The notes beneath the pieces are model-generated. The model was not told the origin of the DNA, made no database searches, and saw nothing but the letters and a program-made list of their open reading frames with translations. A program made the position numbers and the translations under genes. From assembly GCF_001189295.1 (NCBI RefSeq), contig NZ_CP012159.1:7991001-8055000 (forward strand): a DNA stretch of 64,000 bases, given 5' to 3'. This stretch comes from Chondromyces crocatus (GTDB lineage Bacteria; Myxococcota_A; Polyangia; Polyangiales; Polyangiaceae). Positions 18,518-27,062 of this stretch are shown here, in pieces. Each line of letters opens with the position of its first letter. The stretch's first letter is position 1.

Positions 18518-20233
18518 TCACTTACTACATTTGGAGACTACGACCTGCCTGTAGAAGCCGAGTTCGTCCCGCCAGTATTCGCCATTGAAAGGCCAGAGGA
18601 CGTGCTCTTCATCAGGCTTCACTACTCCAAAGACCTGTGATTCCTCCTTCGATAGCTGGCCGCTCACCACCTGTTGGTCGAGTTTGTTTCGCTCAGCGGC
18701 CGTAATATCGATCAGGATCTTCGATGAATCGCGGAGATGCTCATTGAGCTCGTCCAGATATCGTTGGTATCTATCGCGTGCCAGAGTGCCAGCATTGCGA
18801 ACGGCCAAATTTCTCGCGAAATCAAGCGCATCCGTCACATCGGCGCCTACAGGCGAGTTTCGGAAGCTTGCCGGCGCCTTCTTGAACCGGCCTTCCTCCT
18901 CACTCAGGACGCGAACATACTCGATATTACGAAGCAGCTGCCTATCGGACAGCGCATTCGTAACGATCGGCCTGATCGTGGGAGAGAGATTGGCCTTTCC
19001 TTCACGAACATCTTTCAGAAATTGATAGAACTTCTCCTCACTCTCCTCGCCCTTGAAGCGATTGAGAATGCTCTCCAATTCTTTCTTGATCGGCTCGTAC
19101 TTTTTCTTCATGCGCGCCACGACTGTCGTGGCGTCATCGTACTGGCAAATCGTGAAGGCGATGACCGACTTGAGAATGTCCGCCTCCGGGTAGAACGAGT
19201 TGGGGAAGTAAGGAGACTCAATCGTGTGGATGTTTCCAAGAGCCTGCGGATACATTCCCGCCATGAAATAGGCCCACGACTGCTCGAAGAGAGCATCAAG
19301 CCAGTACTCGCTGGCAACGTCGACACGATTCCAGTACTTGACCGCAGCAGAGAGTCGCGTTGAATCGATGGTCGGAATGTTATTATCGTCGAGTCTCACC
19401 GACGCTGAGTAATAAGTGCGCGCCATGGAGAGGAACGCTAGATCTCGCATGCGTCCCTCCTCTTCTACGCCCTCTACCCCCTCGTCCAGAGCCTGGATGA
19501 TGCGCTGAAAGGCTTTGACTGCAGGAACCGATTTCCTCAACTGCACATACGATATGCCGCTGAAGAATTGGCTTTGCACATAGTAGGTGCTCTTATTATT
19601 AACCTTATCGAACAGGCTTATCGCCTCTTCGTAATTTCTGTTGCGATACTTGTACCTGCCCAGCATGTAGTTGAGCTGCCAGTACAGATCCCGCTGTTGC
19701 GGATTATTGAACCGAGCAACCTGTTCGGTTTTATATTTTCCGACTCGCTCGATGATGTCGGCGGGTTCTGGAAGCTGAGTGGCTAGCTTCGACAGCCACA
19801 ACAGCGTCTCATTGAACTTAAGATGATTCGGCTTATCCGCGACCTGAGAGAAGATCGCATAGCTGGCTTGATAGAACTGAAGACGATACAAGGCGATGGC
19901 CAGGTGATACTGGGCTATCTGCTTGTTTCCCTCATCATCTCCGGTGTCACCATCGACGACCCGCTTCAGGATGAGCGCCGCTTCGCTCCATCGCTCAGCG
20001 TCGAACAGTCTCTTGGCCTGAGCGGCCTCTTCAGTCATCTGGCCAGCAGTAACTGGTCCCTCTTCCGCCGCCCCCTCATCGAGGTCGATCTCCTGCGGCT
20101 TTTCCTCGGCAGCCTTCTTGACATCAGCCTTCTCGGCCGCCGCAGGCTTCTTCTGAGGCTGCGCCTGTCCCTGCGCCGGAGATAGAAGGAGGGCAGAGGC
20201 CACAAGGCAGATACTCGCCACCCGGTTCCGCAT
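18518..20233 (-). CDS. gltC: Periplasmic TPR protein, GltC-like
   Basis: A protein of 571 residues. The start at 20233 gives MRNRVASICLVASALLLSPAQG, a signal peptide followed by an Ala/Lys/Glu-rich linker with PQEIDLDEG. TPR-like segments follow (AQYHLAIALYRLQFYQASYA, LYWQLNYMLGRYKYRNRNYE, EYWLDALFEQSWAYFMAGM). The C-terminus is Trp/Tyr-rich (EHVLWPFNGEYWRDELGFY). Myxococcus GltC is a periplasmic TPR protein of comparable type encoded beside the gltA/gltB barrels; the IDLDE linker recurs as EINLDEP in the barrel gene at 28.8 kb. It is first in the minus-strand run gltC-gltD-gltE, with 92 bp before gltD. A perfect palindrome lies about 100 bp upstream and may control the operon. Confidence 0.62.
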   Translation of the reverse strand: MRNRVASICLVASALLLSPAQGQAQPQKKPAAAEKADVKKAAEEKPQEIDLDEGAAEEGPVTAGQMTEEAAQAKRLFDAERWSEAALILKRVVDGDTGDDEGNKQIAQYHLAIALYRLQFYQASYAIFSQVADKPNHLKFNETLLWLSKLATQLPEPADIIERVGKYKTEQVARFNNPQQRDLYWQLNYMLGRYKYRNRNYEEAISLFDKVNNKSTYYVQSQFFSGISYVQLRKSVPAVKAFQRIIQALDEGVEGVEEEGRMRDLAFLSMARTYYSASVRLDDNNIPTIDSTRLSAAVKYWNRVDVASEYWLDALFEQSWAYFMAGMYPQALGNIHTIESPYFPNSFYPEADILKSVIAFTICQYDDATTVVARMKKKYEPIKKELESILNRFKGEESEEKFYQFLKDVREGKANLSPTIRPIVTNALSDRQLLRNIEYVRVLSEEEGRFKKAPASFRNSPVGADVTDALDFARNLAVRNAGTLARDRYQRYLDELNEHLRDSSKILIDITAAERNKLDQQVVSGQLSKEESQVFGVVKPDEEHVLWPFNGEYWRDELGFYRQVVVSKCSK

Positions 20234-20329
20234 CGTCAGTTCCTCGCTTTCGGCAGCGTACGCATCCGGACCTCGCATCTGGCTTCGGTAGGTGAGGAGA
20301 ACGCCCCGTGCGCTCTCTGGAGACATTTT

Positions 20330-20350
20330 GCATGTGACCGCGTCACATGC
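20330..20350. promoter_or_regulatory. Perfect 21-bp palindrome upstream of gltC-like gene (candidate operator)
   Basis: GCATGTGAC (20330-20338) and GTCACATGC (20342-20350) are exact inverse complements around CGC. The core TGTGA-N5-TCACA resembles a CRP/FNR-family half-site pair, but the spacing is one base shorter than the E. coli CRP site. It lies 97-117 bp upstream of the gltC-like ATG, in the 500-bp divergent region shared with the lipoprotein gene at 20742, which is a suitable place for an operator. Confidence 0.55.
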
Positions 20351-20741
20351 GCTTGATCTACCGGCAAGAGACCCAGCTCTGAGCGAAAATACCAACGAGA
20401 ATCAACGGATACTTACGCGTGGCTGCGGATGGTAGTAACGCCCAGCTCGCCTTGTCAAGGCTGTGCCCTCGGGCCACAGCTGACTCACTGGTGACGATGA
20501 CACCTGGCGCGAGGCTGTCTTTGGTACGTTCACCGCTTCATCACCTGCGGAGCTCCGCAGCACCGCAGGTCCTGAGAGCGTAAAGTTCCCCGCATCGGGC
20601 TGTTGACGGTCCGGCGCCGGTTCGATAGCGTCCGTCCGCTGACGTTGTGCCAGCAGATCCCCAGAGCTGGGCGTCTGCTCGCCTCCGCAAGTCTCAAGTT
20701 CCGATTGGAGGCGCGTCCTGCCGCCGAAGGAGCACGTTCTG

Positions 20742-21644
20742 ATGACTCGATCGATTGTGTCCGGCTTGCTCGGCCTCCTCAGCGTCGCCATCGTAGGCAG
20801 CCTCCCACTGGCCTGCCAAAGCGGTGGTGTTGGAGATCCGTGCATCCCGGAGGATGAGTACGATCCAGGGTTTGCCGGCTTCAAGGTGACCGAGGAGAAC
20901 ATCGAGTCTCGCTCGTTTCAGTGCCAAACCCGTATCTGCCTGGTGAACCACTTCCAGGGACGCTCGAGCTGCCCACTGGGTCAAGCGGCACCTGTAGCGT
21001 GCGACCCTGCTGACGGTGGGACAGAGGTCGGTGGCAACACCAGCTGCCAGGTGGACGAGGCTTGCACCCAAGCAGCGGTCTACGCTCCCGAGTGCGATAG
21101 TGACGCAGACTGCCCCAGCGGTGTTTGCGATCCGACTCGTAAGATCTGCGGGTGCTCAGACAGCAGTCATTGTCCGGGAGGTGCCACGGGCAACTGGATC
21201 TGCGAGGAAGAAGGCGACGGAGGGTTGCAGGTCTGTCGATCATATGTGTGTTTCAACCCGACCAACGGCTGCCAAACGGCTGAGGCGGGTACGGATAACG
21301 AAGGAAAAGCCTGCTGCGTACCTGGTACCAACACCCCTGTTGCAGCTCCCGTATGCGGGCAGTGCGGTTCGAGAAACGCCGAAGCGGCCGTCTACTGCTC
21401 TTGTCGCTGTGGCGCAGCAGAGGGCTCGAACAACCCCGAGGACGAAAATTTCAATTTCTGTGAGTGCCCAGATGGCTTTGAGTGCTCAGAAATTCGTCGC
21501 GATGTTGGACTTGGCGATCCTCTGATCACCGGCAAATATTGCATCAAGCGCGACACGACTTACGACAGCGCCGACGCTAACGGGTCGTGTGGTAGCGTAG
21601 CTGGGAGACTTGACTCAGCCTGCGCCGGTCAGCTGGCTCAGTAG
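20742..21644 (+). CDS. Cys-rich secreted lipoprotein
   Basis: A protein of 300 residues with a signal sequence ending in a lipobox (SVAIVGSLPLAC). The mature part carries many Cys residues in short, disulfide-type spacings: CQTRICLVNH, CNSDADCPSGVC-like runs, CGQCGSRN, YCSCRCGAAEG and FCECPDGFEC. This pattern suggests an extracellular disulfide-rich adhesin or structural protein. Such Cys-rich lipoproteins are common in myxobacteria. It is divergent from the gltC-like gene and shares its upstream region. The yraN-like gene follows 21 bp after the stop. No named family was recognised. Confidence 0.75.
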   Translation: MTRSIVSGLLGLLSVAIVGSLPLACQSGGVGDPCIPEDEYDPGFAGFKVTEENIESRSFQCQTRICLVNHFQGRSSCPLGQAAPVACDPADGGTEVGGNTSCQVDEACTQAAVYAPECDSDADCPSGVCDPTRKICGCSDSSHCPGGATGNWICEEEGDGGLQVCRSYVCFNPTNGCQTAEAGTDNEGKACCVPGTNTPVAAPVCGQCGSRNAEAAVYCSCRCGAAEGSNNPEDENFNFCECPDGFECSEIRRDVGLGDPLITGKYCIKRDTTYDSADANGSCGSVAGRLDSACAGQLAQ

Positions 21645-21665
21645 AGACGTGCACCGTCTGTCACC

Positions 21666-22031
21666 TTGACGACCCCGTATCAGCAGTTAGGTGTTCGTGC
21701 AGAATGCATCGTCGCTGAGCACCTGACTGCTAACGGGTTAAGGATCTTGGGGCGCAATATTCGAGTCGGTCGGATTGAGATCGATATCGTTGCACAAGAT
21801 GAGCACGTAATTGCGATTATCGAGGTCCGCACCCGAGGACCCGGTTCGTATGTGCGCCCCTTGGACAGCATCGACTCAAGAAAACGTGCGCGGCTCCGAA
21901 GAGCTGGAACGATATTATGGGAACGTTCATTCTCACGCATTTCCGAAGTGACGAGAATGCGTTTCGATGTGGCAGCGGTTCACTTCCAACCGGATGCCGC
22001 AACGATCGAATACATTAAAGCTGCGTTCTGA
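21666..22031 (+). CDS. YraN/UPF0102 family nuclease-like protein
   Basis: A protein of 121 residues. The best start is TTG at 21666. Family hallmarks are an N-terminal GVRAECIVAEHLTANG, the core GRIEIDIVAQDEHVIAIIEV and then RTR, matching the Endonuclease_NS/PD-(D/E)XK-like pattern G-x-I-D-(I/L)-(I/V)-A and (V/I)-E-V-(K/R)-x-R of UPF0102 proteins. C-terminal residues (RMRFDVAAVHF) also fit. Its function is not firmly established in the family; a structure-specific nuclease or Holliday-junction role has been suggested. It follows the Cys-rich lipoprotein gene closely, probably by chance of operon packing. Confidence 0.8.
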   Translation: MTTPYQQLGVRAECIVAEHLTANGLRILGRNIRVGRIEIDIVAQDEHVIAIIEVRTRGPGSYVRPLDSIDSRKRARLRRAGTILWERSFSRISEVTRMRFDVAAVHFQPDAATIEYIKAAF

Positions 22032-22520
22032 ATGTCTGGTCGCCGATTTGCAGTCGGTTCTGGCGCTTTGACGCTTGAAAATCGAAACATCCTCCCGGCT
22101 TCCTTGCGAAAACAGCAGAAGCACTAGGGCTTTTAGCTGGCTACGGCGCTCCTCCGTGCGCCCAAAGCGTCAAGCTCTTCTGCGGATCTTCGTTGACTAT
22201 GTTGCGTGAGGGCCCCGGGGAACCGCTCATGGCCCCACGGTGCCCCCGCGCCACCGTCGAGTCGATGTTGAGCCATCGCCTGTCGATCTCAGCCGGCGCG
22301 CTTGATGCACGCTAGGCGGGGCCTAGCCTCTTCTGACACCAGAGCCCATGAAGCACACACTCGTGAAGTGCTCACGGTCAGGACGTCTGCTCGTCAACCT
22401 GCGACCGCACTTCCCTGCAAAATTTTCCCGATGTGACAATGCAGCTCCACTTCTCAGCAGAAATCCTGGTTTCTGATCTGAGTCTTACCTGCGCTCCCAC
22501 CGTTCCTCGCGAAGCGCAGT
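22032..22520. other. Intergenic region between convergent genes
   Basis: About 490 bp between the yraN-like gene and the convergent HAMP-protein gene. No coding region was supported. It holds a strong hairpin at 22310-22326. Confidence 0.5.
22310..22326. terminator. Hairpin, possible bidirectional terminator
   Basis: GCTAGGC and GCCTAGC are exact inverse complements separated by GGG. The hairpin is located between two convergent genes. The downstream tract on the plus strand (CTCTTCT) is only weakly T-rich, so termination is plausible but unproven. Confidence 0.4.
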
Positions 22521-23351
22521 TCATCCATCGAGCTGCTGCCTCATGTCACGACGCAGTTCTTTGAGGAGGGTTATCCCATCCTGAGAAGCCTCAAGCTCGC
22601 TAGCCTCAATCTTCTCAAGGATCACATCGACCTTGGCGATCTCAGCCTGCTGTCTGGCACGAAGGTCATCGACCATTTTTTCGAACGTGTCGAAGAAGTG
22701 TTGCAGTTCATCCCCTTTACGCAGCCGCTCCCGTACGAGGAGCTGCCCCTCCCCCACTTGTCGCAAAAGTCGCTTCATCTTGAAGATTGGACCAGCAACC
22801 TTGTGGGTGAAGACAATTCCCGCAAGCCCGATGCCAACGACCAACAGTGACAAGACGACGACGAGAAGACTCAGAAAAGTGCGCTGTTGCTGCGCAACCT
22901 CTCCTGCGTGACGTTCTAGGTCAGCGGCTTGTTGCGCAAGAGTTTCAGCATCTCGTGTCAACCTGCTCTGATCATCCGTCAGCTTCTCTTCTTTGCCTTT
23001 GGTGTCTTCCTCGAAGATCTTCGCAAGCTCGGGGTAATCGCGATACTCCTTGGCGATGTTCATCTTGACGATGTCACTCGCAATGCGACTCTGTTCGATC
23101 GCCTGTTGGTGACGCTTCACGGTCTCCTGTCCCTGCGCGACCGTCAGCTTTCCTTGAGCAACAGCGGCTTCACTCTGACGGATGATCTCCGAACTGGTGC
23201 GCCATAGGATAATCCCTAGTGCGAGTGAAAGCGCTGCAGCGATCCCCGCCAACATCCCGGCATATTTGAGCTGAAAACGCCTATCAAGCAGGTAGTTCCT
23301 CGCGCTGCGATGGTACTGCGGATGCGCGACCGTGCTCGAAGCATCACTCAT
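22521..23351 (-). CDS. HAMP-domain membrane protein
   Basis: A protein of 276 residues from the ATG at 23351, preceded by AGAGGATCC. It has an N-terminal transmembrane helix (YAGMLAGIAAALSLALGIIL), a periplasmic helical coiled coil of about 100 residues rich in Gln/Glu/Ala, and a second membrane helix (FLSLLVVVLSLLVVGIGLAG). A HAMP-like segment follows (GPIFKMKRLLRQVGEGQL, then DELQHFFDTFEKMVDDLR). The C-terminal cytoplasmic part is a short coiled coil without a kinase, cyclase or methyl-accepting module. It therefore looks like a sensor/adaptor that signals through a partner, or a structural protein. The neighbouring HEAT protein gene is on the same strand, 106 bp upstream. Confidence 0.75.
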   Translation of the reverse strand: MSDASSTVAHPQYHRSARNYLLDRRFQLKYAGMLAGIAAALSLALGIILWRTSSEIIRQSEAAVAQGKLTVAQGQETVKRHQQAIEQSRIASDIVKMNIAKEYRDYPELAKIFEEDTKGKEEKLTDDQSRLTRDAETLAQQAADLERHAGEVAQQQRTFLSLLVVVLSLLVVGIGLAGIVFTHKVAGPIFKMKRLLRQVGEGQLLVRERLRKGDELQHFFDTFEKMVDDLRARQQAEIAKVDVILEKIEASELEASQDGITLLKELRRDMRQQLDG

Positions 23352-23457
23352 AGGATCCTCTGCGGTTCGGTACTCAGTGCTTGGCGAAAATCCAAAGTCT
23401 ACGGCGGGAGCACACACGGTATGAGATGGTGTCCCCGAGATCTATCGGCATAGCGGC

Positions 23458-24276
23458 TCAAAGTGATGCCACCACTTTTTGAAACGTCTCAACGGCGTTT
23501 TCTATGCACATTTTCATGAGCACGTTCTCGCTCTCCTTGTCAGCCGAGGGAGTATCGCTCTGCGTGAGCTTCGGTGCGAACTCCCCTTGAAGTGCTTTGC
23601 CTGGATACGTCCACATGCTCACACGAACAACCTGAGTGAGGTTCCCGCCGGAGTACACGGGGGGTTCGACAGTTGCGATCAGATAGAAGCCCTTCAGCTT
23701 CTTGTCGCCGTTCACAACCTTACCGCCCTGCGCGAGTGTCTCGCCTTTTGGAGCGACGGCGTAACCCGGTTTGGCCAAGACCTTCGCTTGCATCGTTGAT
23801 CGAACCATCGCCTCAATCTCTGCGGCGGGCCTTCCGCTCTTGTTCGAGATCTCGATCGCGACATAGAACTTCGTGTCGGGACCTGGAGGTGGAGGAGTCG
23901 GGACTCCACCGTTCTTGATCAACGCAATCGACTTCTGCAGCTGAGTCTTTACTGACGCAGACGTCTCTTGCTTCTCCGCCTTCTGAAGACAGGGGAGAGC
24001 TGAGGATTTACCTAGCTTTCCGAGCGCTGCTGCTACAGCGACTTTCACAGTGCCGCTCGTGTCACTCAGCGACTCGCAGAGAGGTTTGACTGCCCCCTCA
24101 TCCCCCGATGCTCCAAGAGCCAACGCTGCTTGCGTGCGAACTCGCTCGTCGGTCCCCTTGAGCTGCTGCGTGAGCTGACCGATGTTCGCCCCCTTTTGGG
24201 CAGAGCTGGGAGCAGCCCCTAGCAACAGCGCTAGCGCCAGGAGCGATGAACAGAGCAAGAGCGCAGGACGTGACAT
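23458..24276 (-). CDS. Secreted HEAT-repeat protein
   Basis: A protein of 272 residues. The ATG at 24276 gives a signal peptide (LLLCSSLLALALLLGAAPSSA). Residues 30-120 contain two to three HEAT/PBS-lyase-type repeats (RVRTQAALALGASGDEGAVK, VKVAVAAALGKLGKSSALP). A Pro-rich linker (PTPPPPGP) leads to a C-terminal domain with beta-type patterns (TKFYVAIEISNKSGRP, KLKGFYLIATVEPPVYSGG). The domain arrangement suggests a periplasmic protein-binding factor. It lies upstream of the HAMP gene on the same strand. No named function was recognised. Confidence 0.75.
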   Translation of the reverse strand: MSRPALLLCSSLLALALLLGAAPSSAQKGANIGQLTQQLKGTDERVRTQAALALGASGDEGAVKPLCESLSDTSGTVKVAVAAALGKLGKSSALPCLQKAEKQETSASVKTQLQKSIALIKNGGVPTPPPPGPDTKFYVAIEISNKSGRPAAEIEAMVRSTMQAKVLAKPGYAVAPKGETLAQGGKVVNGDKKLKGFYLIATVEPPVYSGGNLTQVVRVSMWTYPGKALQGEFAPKLTQSDTPSADKESENVLMKMCIENAVETFQKVVASL

Positions 24277-25144
24277 TGAGCCCTCCAGCATACACAAGCG
24301 CTGTTCCCACTTAGCGCACGGATTGTCCAGCTGACGCCCCGATCTCGATGCACACATGCTCACACTCCTAACCTCGGGGTAGCTCCTATCTACCTGCCAC
24401 CTGTCTGTCCGCCACGCTCAGGCACAGCAGACACGGAGCCTAATTGGACGCGCTTCTTCCTGGCTGCTTCAACACTTGAGTTCGAAAGTTAGTCGGACGG
24501 AGCGTCCACCGCATGATTCTGTAATGCGCGAGGGCACACACCAAGCAACCAACCACCCCGCTCTCGTTCTCATGCAAATCGCTGCCGCCCACCCACTCCT
24601 CCGCCGGATCGCTCAGCTTCACCTCTGTTTGTCGACAGGTACGCGCACAGCGATCACTTAGGGCGAAGAGACCGATTATTTAGCACTGAGGGCGCGCTTC
24701 GAAGCGGACCTAGCAGCCACCAGCATTTCAGTGAAAGGTCGTTTTTGCGATCTCGACAGCCGATCCCCGACTGGAGGTCGCGCATGCCCCACGGACTCTT
24801 CCAAGTCGTCGCCGAACGCCCACGACGTCATCTTTTTACGAAGTCAAGCCCTCCAACATACTGCCACCGGCGACGATCAACAGAGGGAAACCTCCACGCC
24901 AAGCATCACTGACCTCGTGCCCGGCCCCGTCATCCTCTCGGAGCTTTCGCTTCTCATGCGGTCGACGTGCTCTCTTTCCGAAACTCCTCTACACAACGCT
25001 TCAAGTCCTCGAGACGGGCGGCACACAGATGAAGTCGTGACGCGGGTCGAGGAGCCTGGAGCGGGTCTGGGGTAGCCACCGCACCGACATGGCATCGCAC
25101 CAAGTACTTCCCTCCCCGACGCTGGTTGGCGAATACTGCCTCAC
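24277..25144. other. Long intergenic region without a supported gene
   Basis: About 870 bp between divergent genes. Open frames up to 114 codons exist on both strands, but none has a convincing ribosome-binding site, signal peptide or motif. Promoters for both flanking genes are expected here; none could be placed with confidence. It coincides roughly with a change from moderate to very high third-position GC. Confidence 0.45.
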
Positions 25145-26932
25145 ATGAGGTCAACGTCACCACGTACTGCGCGGCGTGCATGGTGGACGGCAGCATTGAG
25201 CCTTGCTGCGGTGGCGACGGCAACTCCGGCTCGGGGACAGTCCAATGCTCACCACCGCGTACATGTTCGTGGAAGCTCTCAGCTCGAGGCTGTTTCATGG
25301 TCGGAGTCCAATACCTTCGTTCTGAGAGGGCTGCTGCTAGACGATGCAGGAGTTCCTATTTCCCAGGCCCCTCTCACCGTCGCTCCCGTCGGCAAGCCTG
25401 AAGCAGGCGCATCCCTGCCCCAAGCTAGTAACTGCTCAGTTCGTCTTCGGGGAGCCACCCAGGCTCTGCGTACCTCGTCCGAAGGGTACCTGGTCGAAAC
25501 CAGCGAGCGCGGCACCTTTTGCATACGAGGGCGCGCAGAGCTGGCAACCGGCGGGCTACGTCTCCGGTTCGCTGGAAACAGTTTGTACGACGGCGCAGAG
25601 CGGCTGATCCAGCTCGAAGTCGCCGGCACATCGCTGTCACCCGTTACCCTCAGGTTCACTCCAGCTGTTGAAGAAATCGACCTGGATCGAGAGCAGACTC
25701 CGATCGTGGTCGCCCTTCACATCGAACGACGACAACCTCCCCATTTCGAACAGAGCGCGCTGGAACAACGGGAAGGGCTTGTCGTCCATCTAGAGGACGA
25801 AGCAGGCAAGAGGCTCGGAGAGGCCATCACATCAGGTGATGGAAGGGCACGCTTCGACCTACGCACGGCGGCTCTACCCGGCCCAGGACAAGGCGAGCTA
25901 CGCGCCAGCTTTCCGGGTACCGAAGCGCTCGTTCGCGCAGTAGTGACGCAGCGAATTCTGAGATACGCACAGGCTTCTCTCTCTCTTGCTCATCCGATCG
26001 AAGCAGCCGACGCCGAAGAAGGTGTGGCCATCGACGTGTCGGCGTCATCATCACGTGGCCCCGTGGATGGAGGCTTGATCGAAGCCCTGCGTGGAAGCGA
26101 GATCGTTGGGACTGCCATGGTTCACAACGGTCACGCGCGACTCCTTGCCGTGTTCAGTCCGGGCCCGGATACCACCGCCTCCCTCTCGCTCCGCTATGTG
26201 CCGTCAGCACCTTGGTGGCGCGCTGGTGCTCCACTGCAAGTCGAGGCACCAGTCCGTGAACCCGGCATAGTTCGACAGATCTGCATCGGCGCTCTGGTTC
26301 TAGCGGTCGCCAGCTGGATCCTCGGCGGCTGGAGACGCGCCCCCAAACCTGCCGAGGCCACACGCAACGCGACCACTCCACTCGTCCCGACAGGCCGAGC
26401 TGGTGTGAAGGTCGTGAACTCCGAGGGACGCACGCGGGGATGGCGCGGAGTCATCACTGACGCACACGATGGCGCCTGCATCGCTGGAGCAACGATCATC
26501 ATTGTCGCTCCTACCTTTGAAGGGGATGGGGTGGTCGCGCGCGCTTCATCCGACCAGTTCGGAGCATTCTCGCTCGACGCGGAACCACGACAGGACGCGC
26601 GACTGATCGTCGATGCGCCCCACCACAGCACGTACACCCAGGCCCTCCCGAGTCCGAGCACGCTGGCCATCTCGCTGGTCACCCGCCGCAGAACGCTCCT
26701 CGACAACCTCATTCACTGGGCCAGACGCCGAGGTGCCCCCTTCGAGACGTCTCCTGAACCGACGCCCGGACATGTCCGTAGAGCCGCCAATCGCTCCAAG
26801 GATCCTGATGTTGAACGTTGGGCAGGCTGGGTCGAGGAAGCAGCATTTGGACCCAAAGTGGTTGACGAACACCTCGAGAACGAAATCCGGAGCGCCGAGC
26901 CAGGTTTCGTCGCTGAACGAAGCAAGGATTAG
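25145..26932 (+). CDS. Secreted/membrane protein with carboxypeptidase-regulatory-like domain
   Basis: A protein of 595 residues starting at ATG 25145, with a signal peptide (AWWTAALSLAAVATATPARG). The extracytoplasmic part contains several Ig-like or transthyretin-like beta segments, for example FVLRGLLLDDAGVPISQAPL and LEDEAGKRLGEAITSGDGRA. A transmembrane helix (ICIGALVLAVASWILGGW) lies near residue 385. After it comes a carboxypeptidase-regulatory-like repeat (WRGVITDAHDGACIAGATII, then SSDQFGAFSLDAEP). The topology suggests a protein anchored in the inner membrane with domains on both sides, or an alternatively inserted surface protein. It precedes ftsY by 130 bp on the same strand. The specific role is unknown. 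Confidence 0.7.
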   Translation: MRSTSPRTARRAWWTAALSLAAVATATPARGQSNAHHRVHVRGSSQLEAVSWSESNTFVLRGLLLDDAGVPISQAPLTVAPVGKPEAGASLPQASNCSVRLRGATQALRTSSEGYLVETSERGTFCIRGRAELATGGLRLRFAGNSLYDGAERLIQLEVAGTSLSPVTLRFTPAVEEIDLDREQTPIVVALHIERRQPPHFEQSALEQREGLVVHLEDEAGKRLGEAITSGDGRARFDLRTAALPGPGQGELRASFPGTEALVRAVVTQRILRYAQASLSLAHPIEAADAEEGVAIDVSASSSRGPVDGGLIEALRGSEIVGTAMVHNGHARLLAVFSPGPDTTASLSLRYVPSAPWWRAGAPLQVEAPVREPGIVRQICIGALVLAVASWILGGWRRAPKPAEATRNATTPLVPTGRAGVKVVNSEGRTRGWRGVITDAHDGACIAGATIIIVAPTFEGDGVVARASSDQFGAFSLDAEPRQDARLIVDAPHHSTYTQALPSPSTLAISLVTRRRTLLDNLIHWARRRGAPFETSPEPTPGHVRRAANRSKDPDVERWAGWVEEAAFGPKVVDEHLENEIRSAEPGFVAERSKD

Positions 26933-27062
26933 AGAGACTTTCTTGGCGACGTTCCGGCAGATCTGAGGCTTCAAGCCCACGGGGGCCACGCCTCGTGTCC
27001 CGGCGCCGTTGACGTACGTAGCGCGTCCCATATAGTCGGCCCGACGCCGGAGAACGCCCAAC

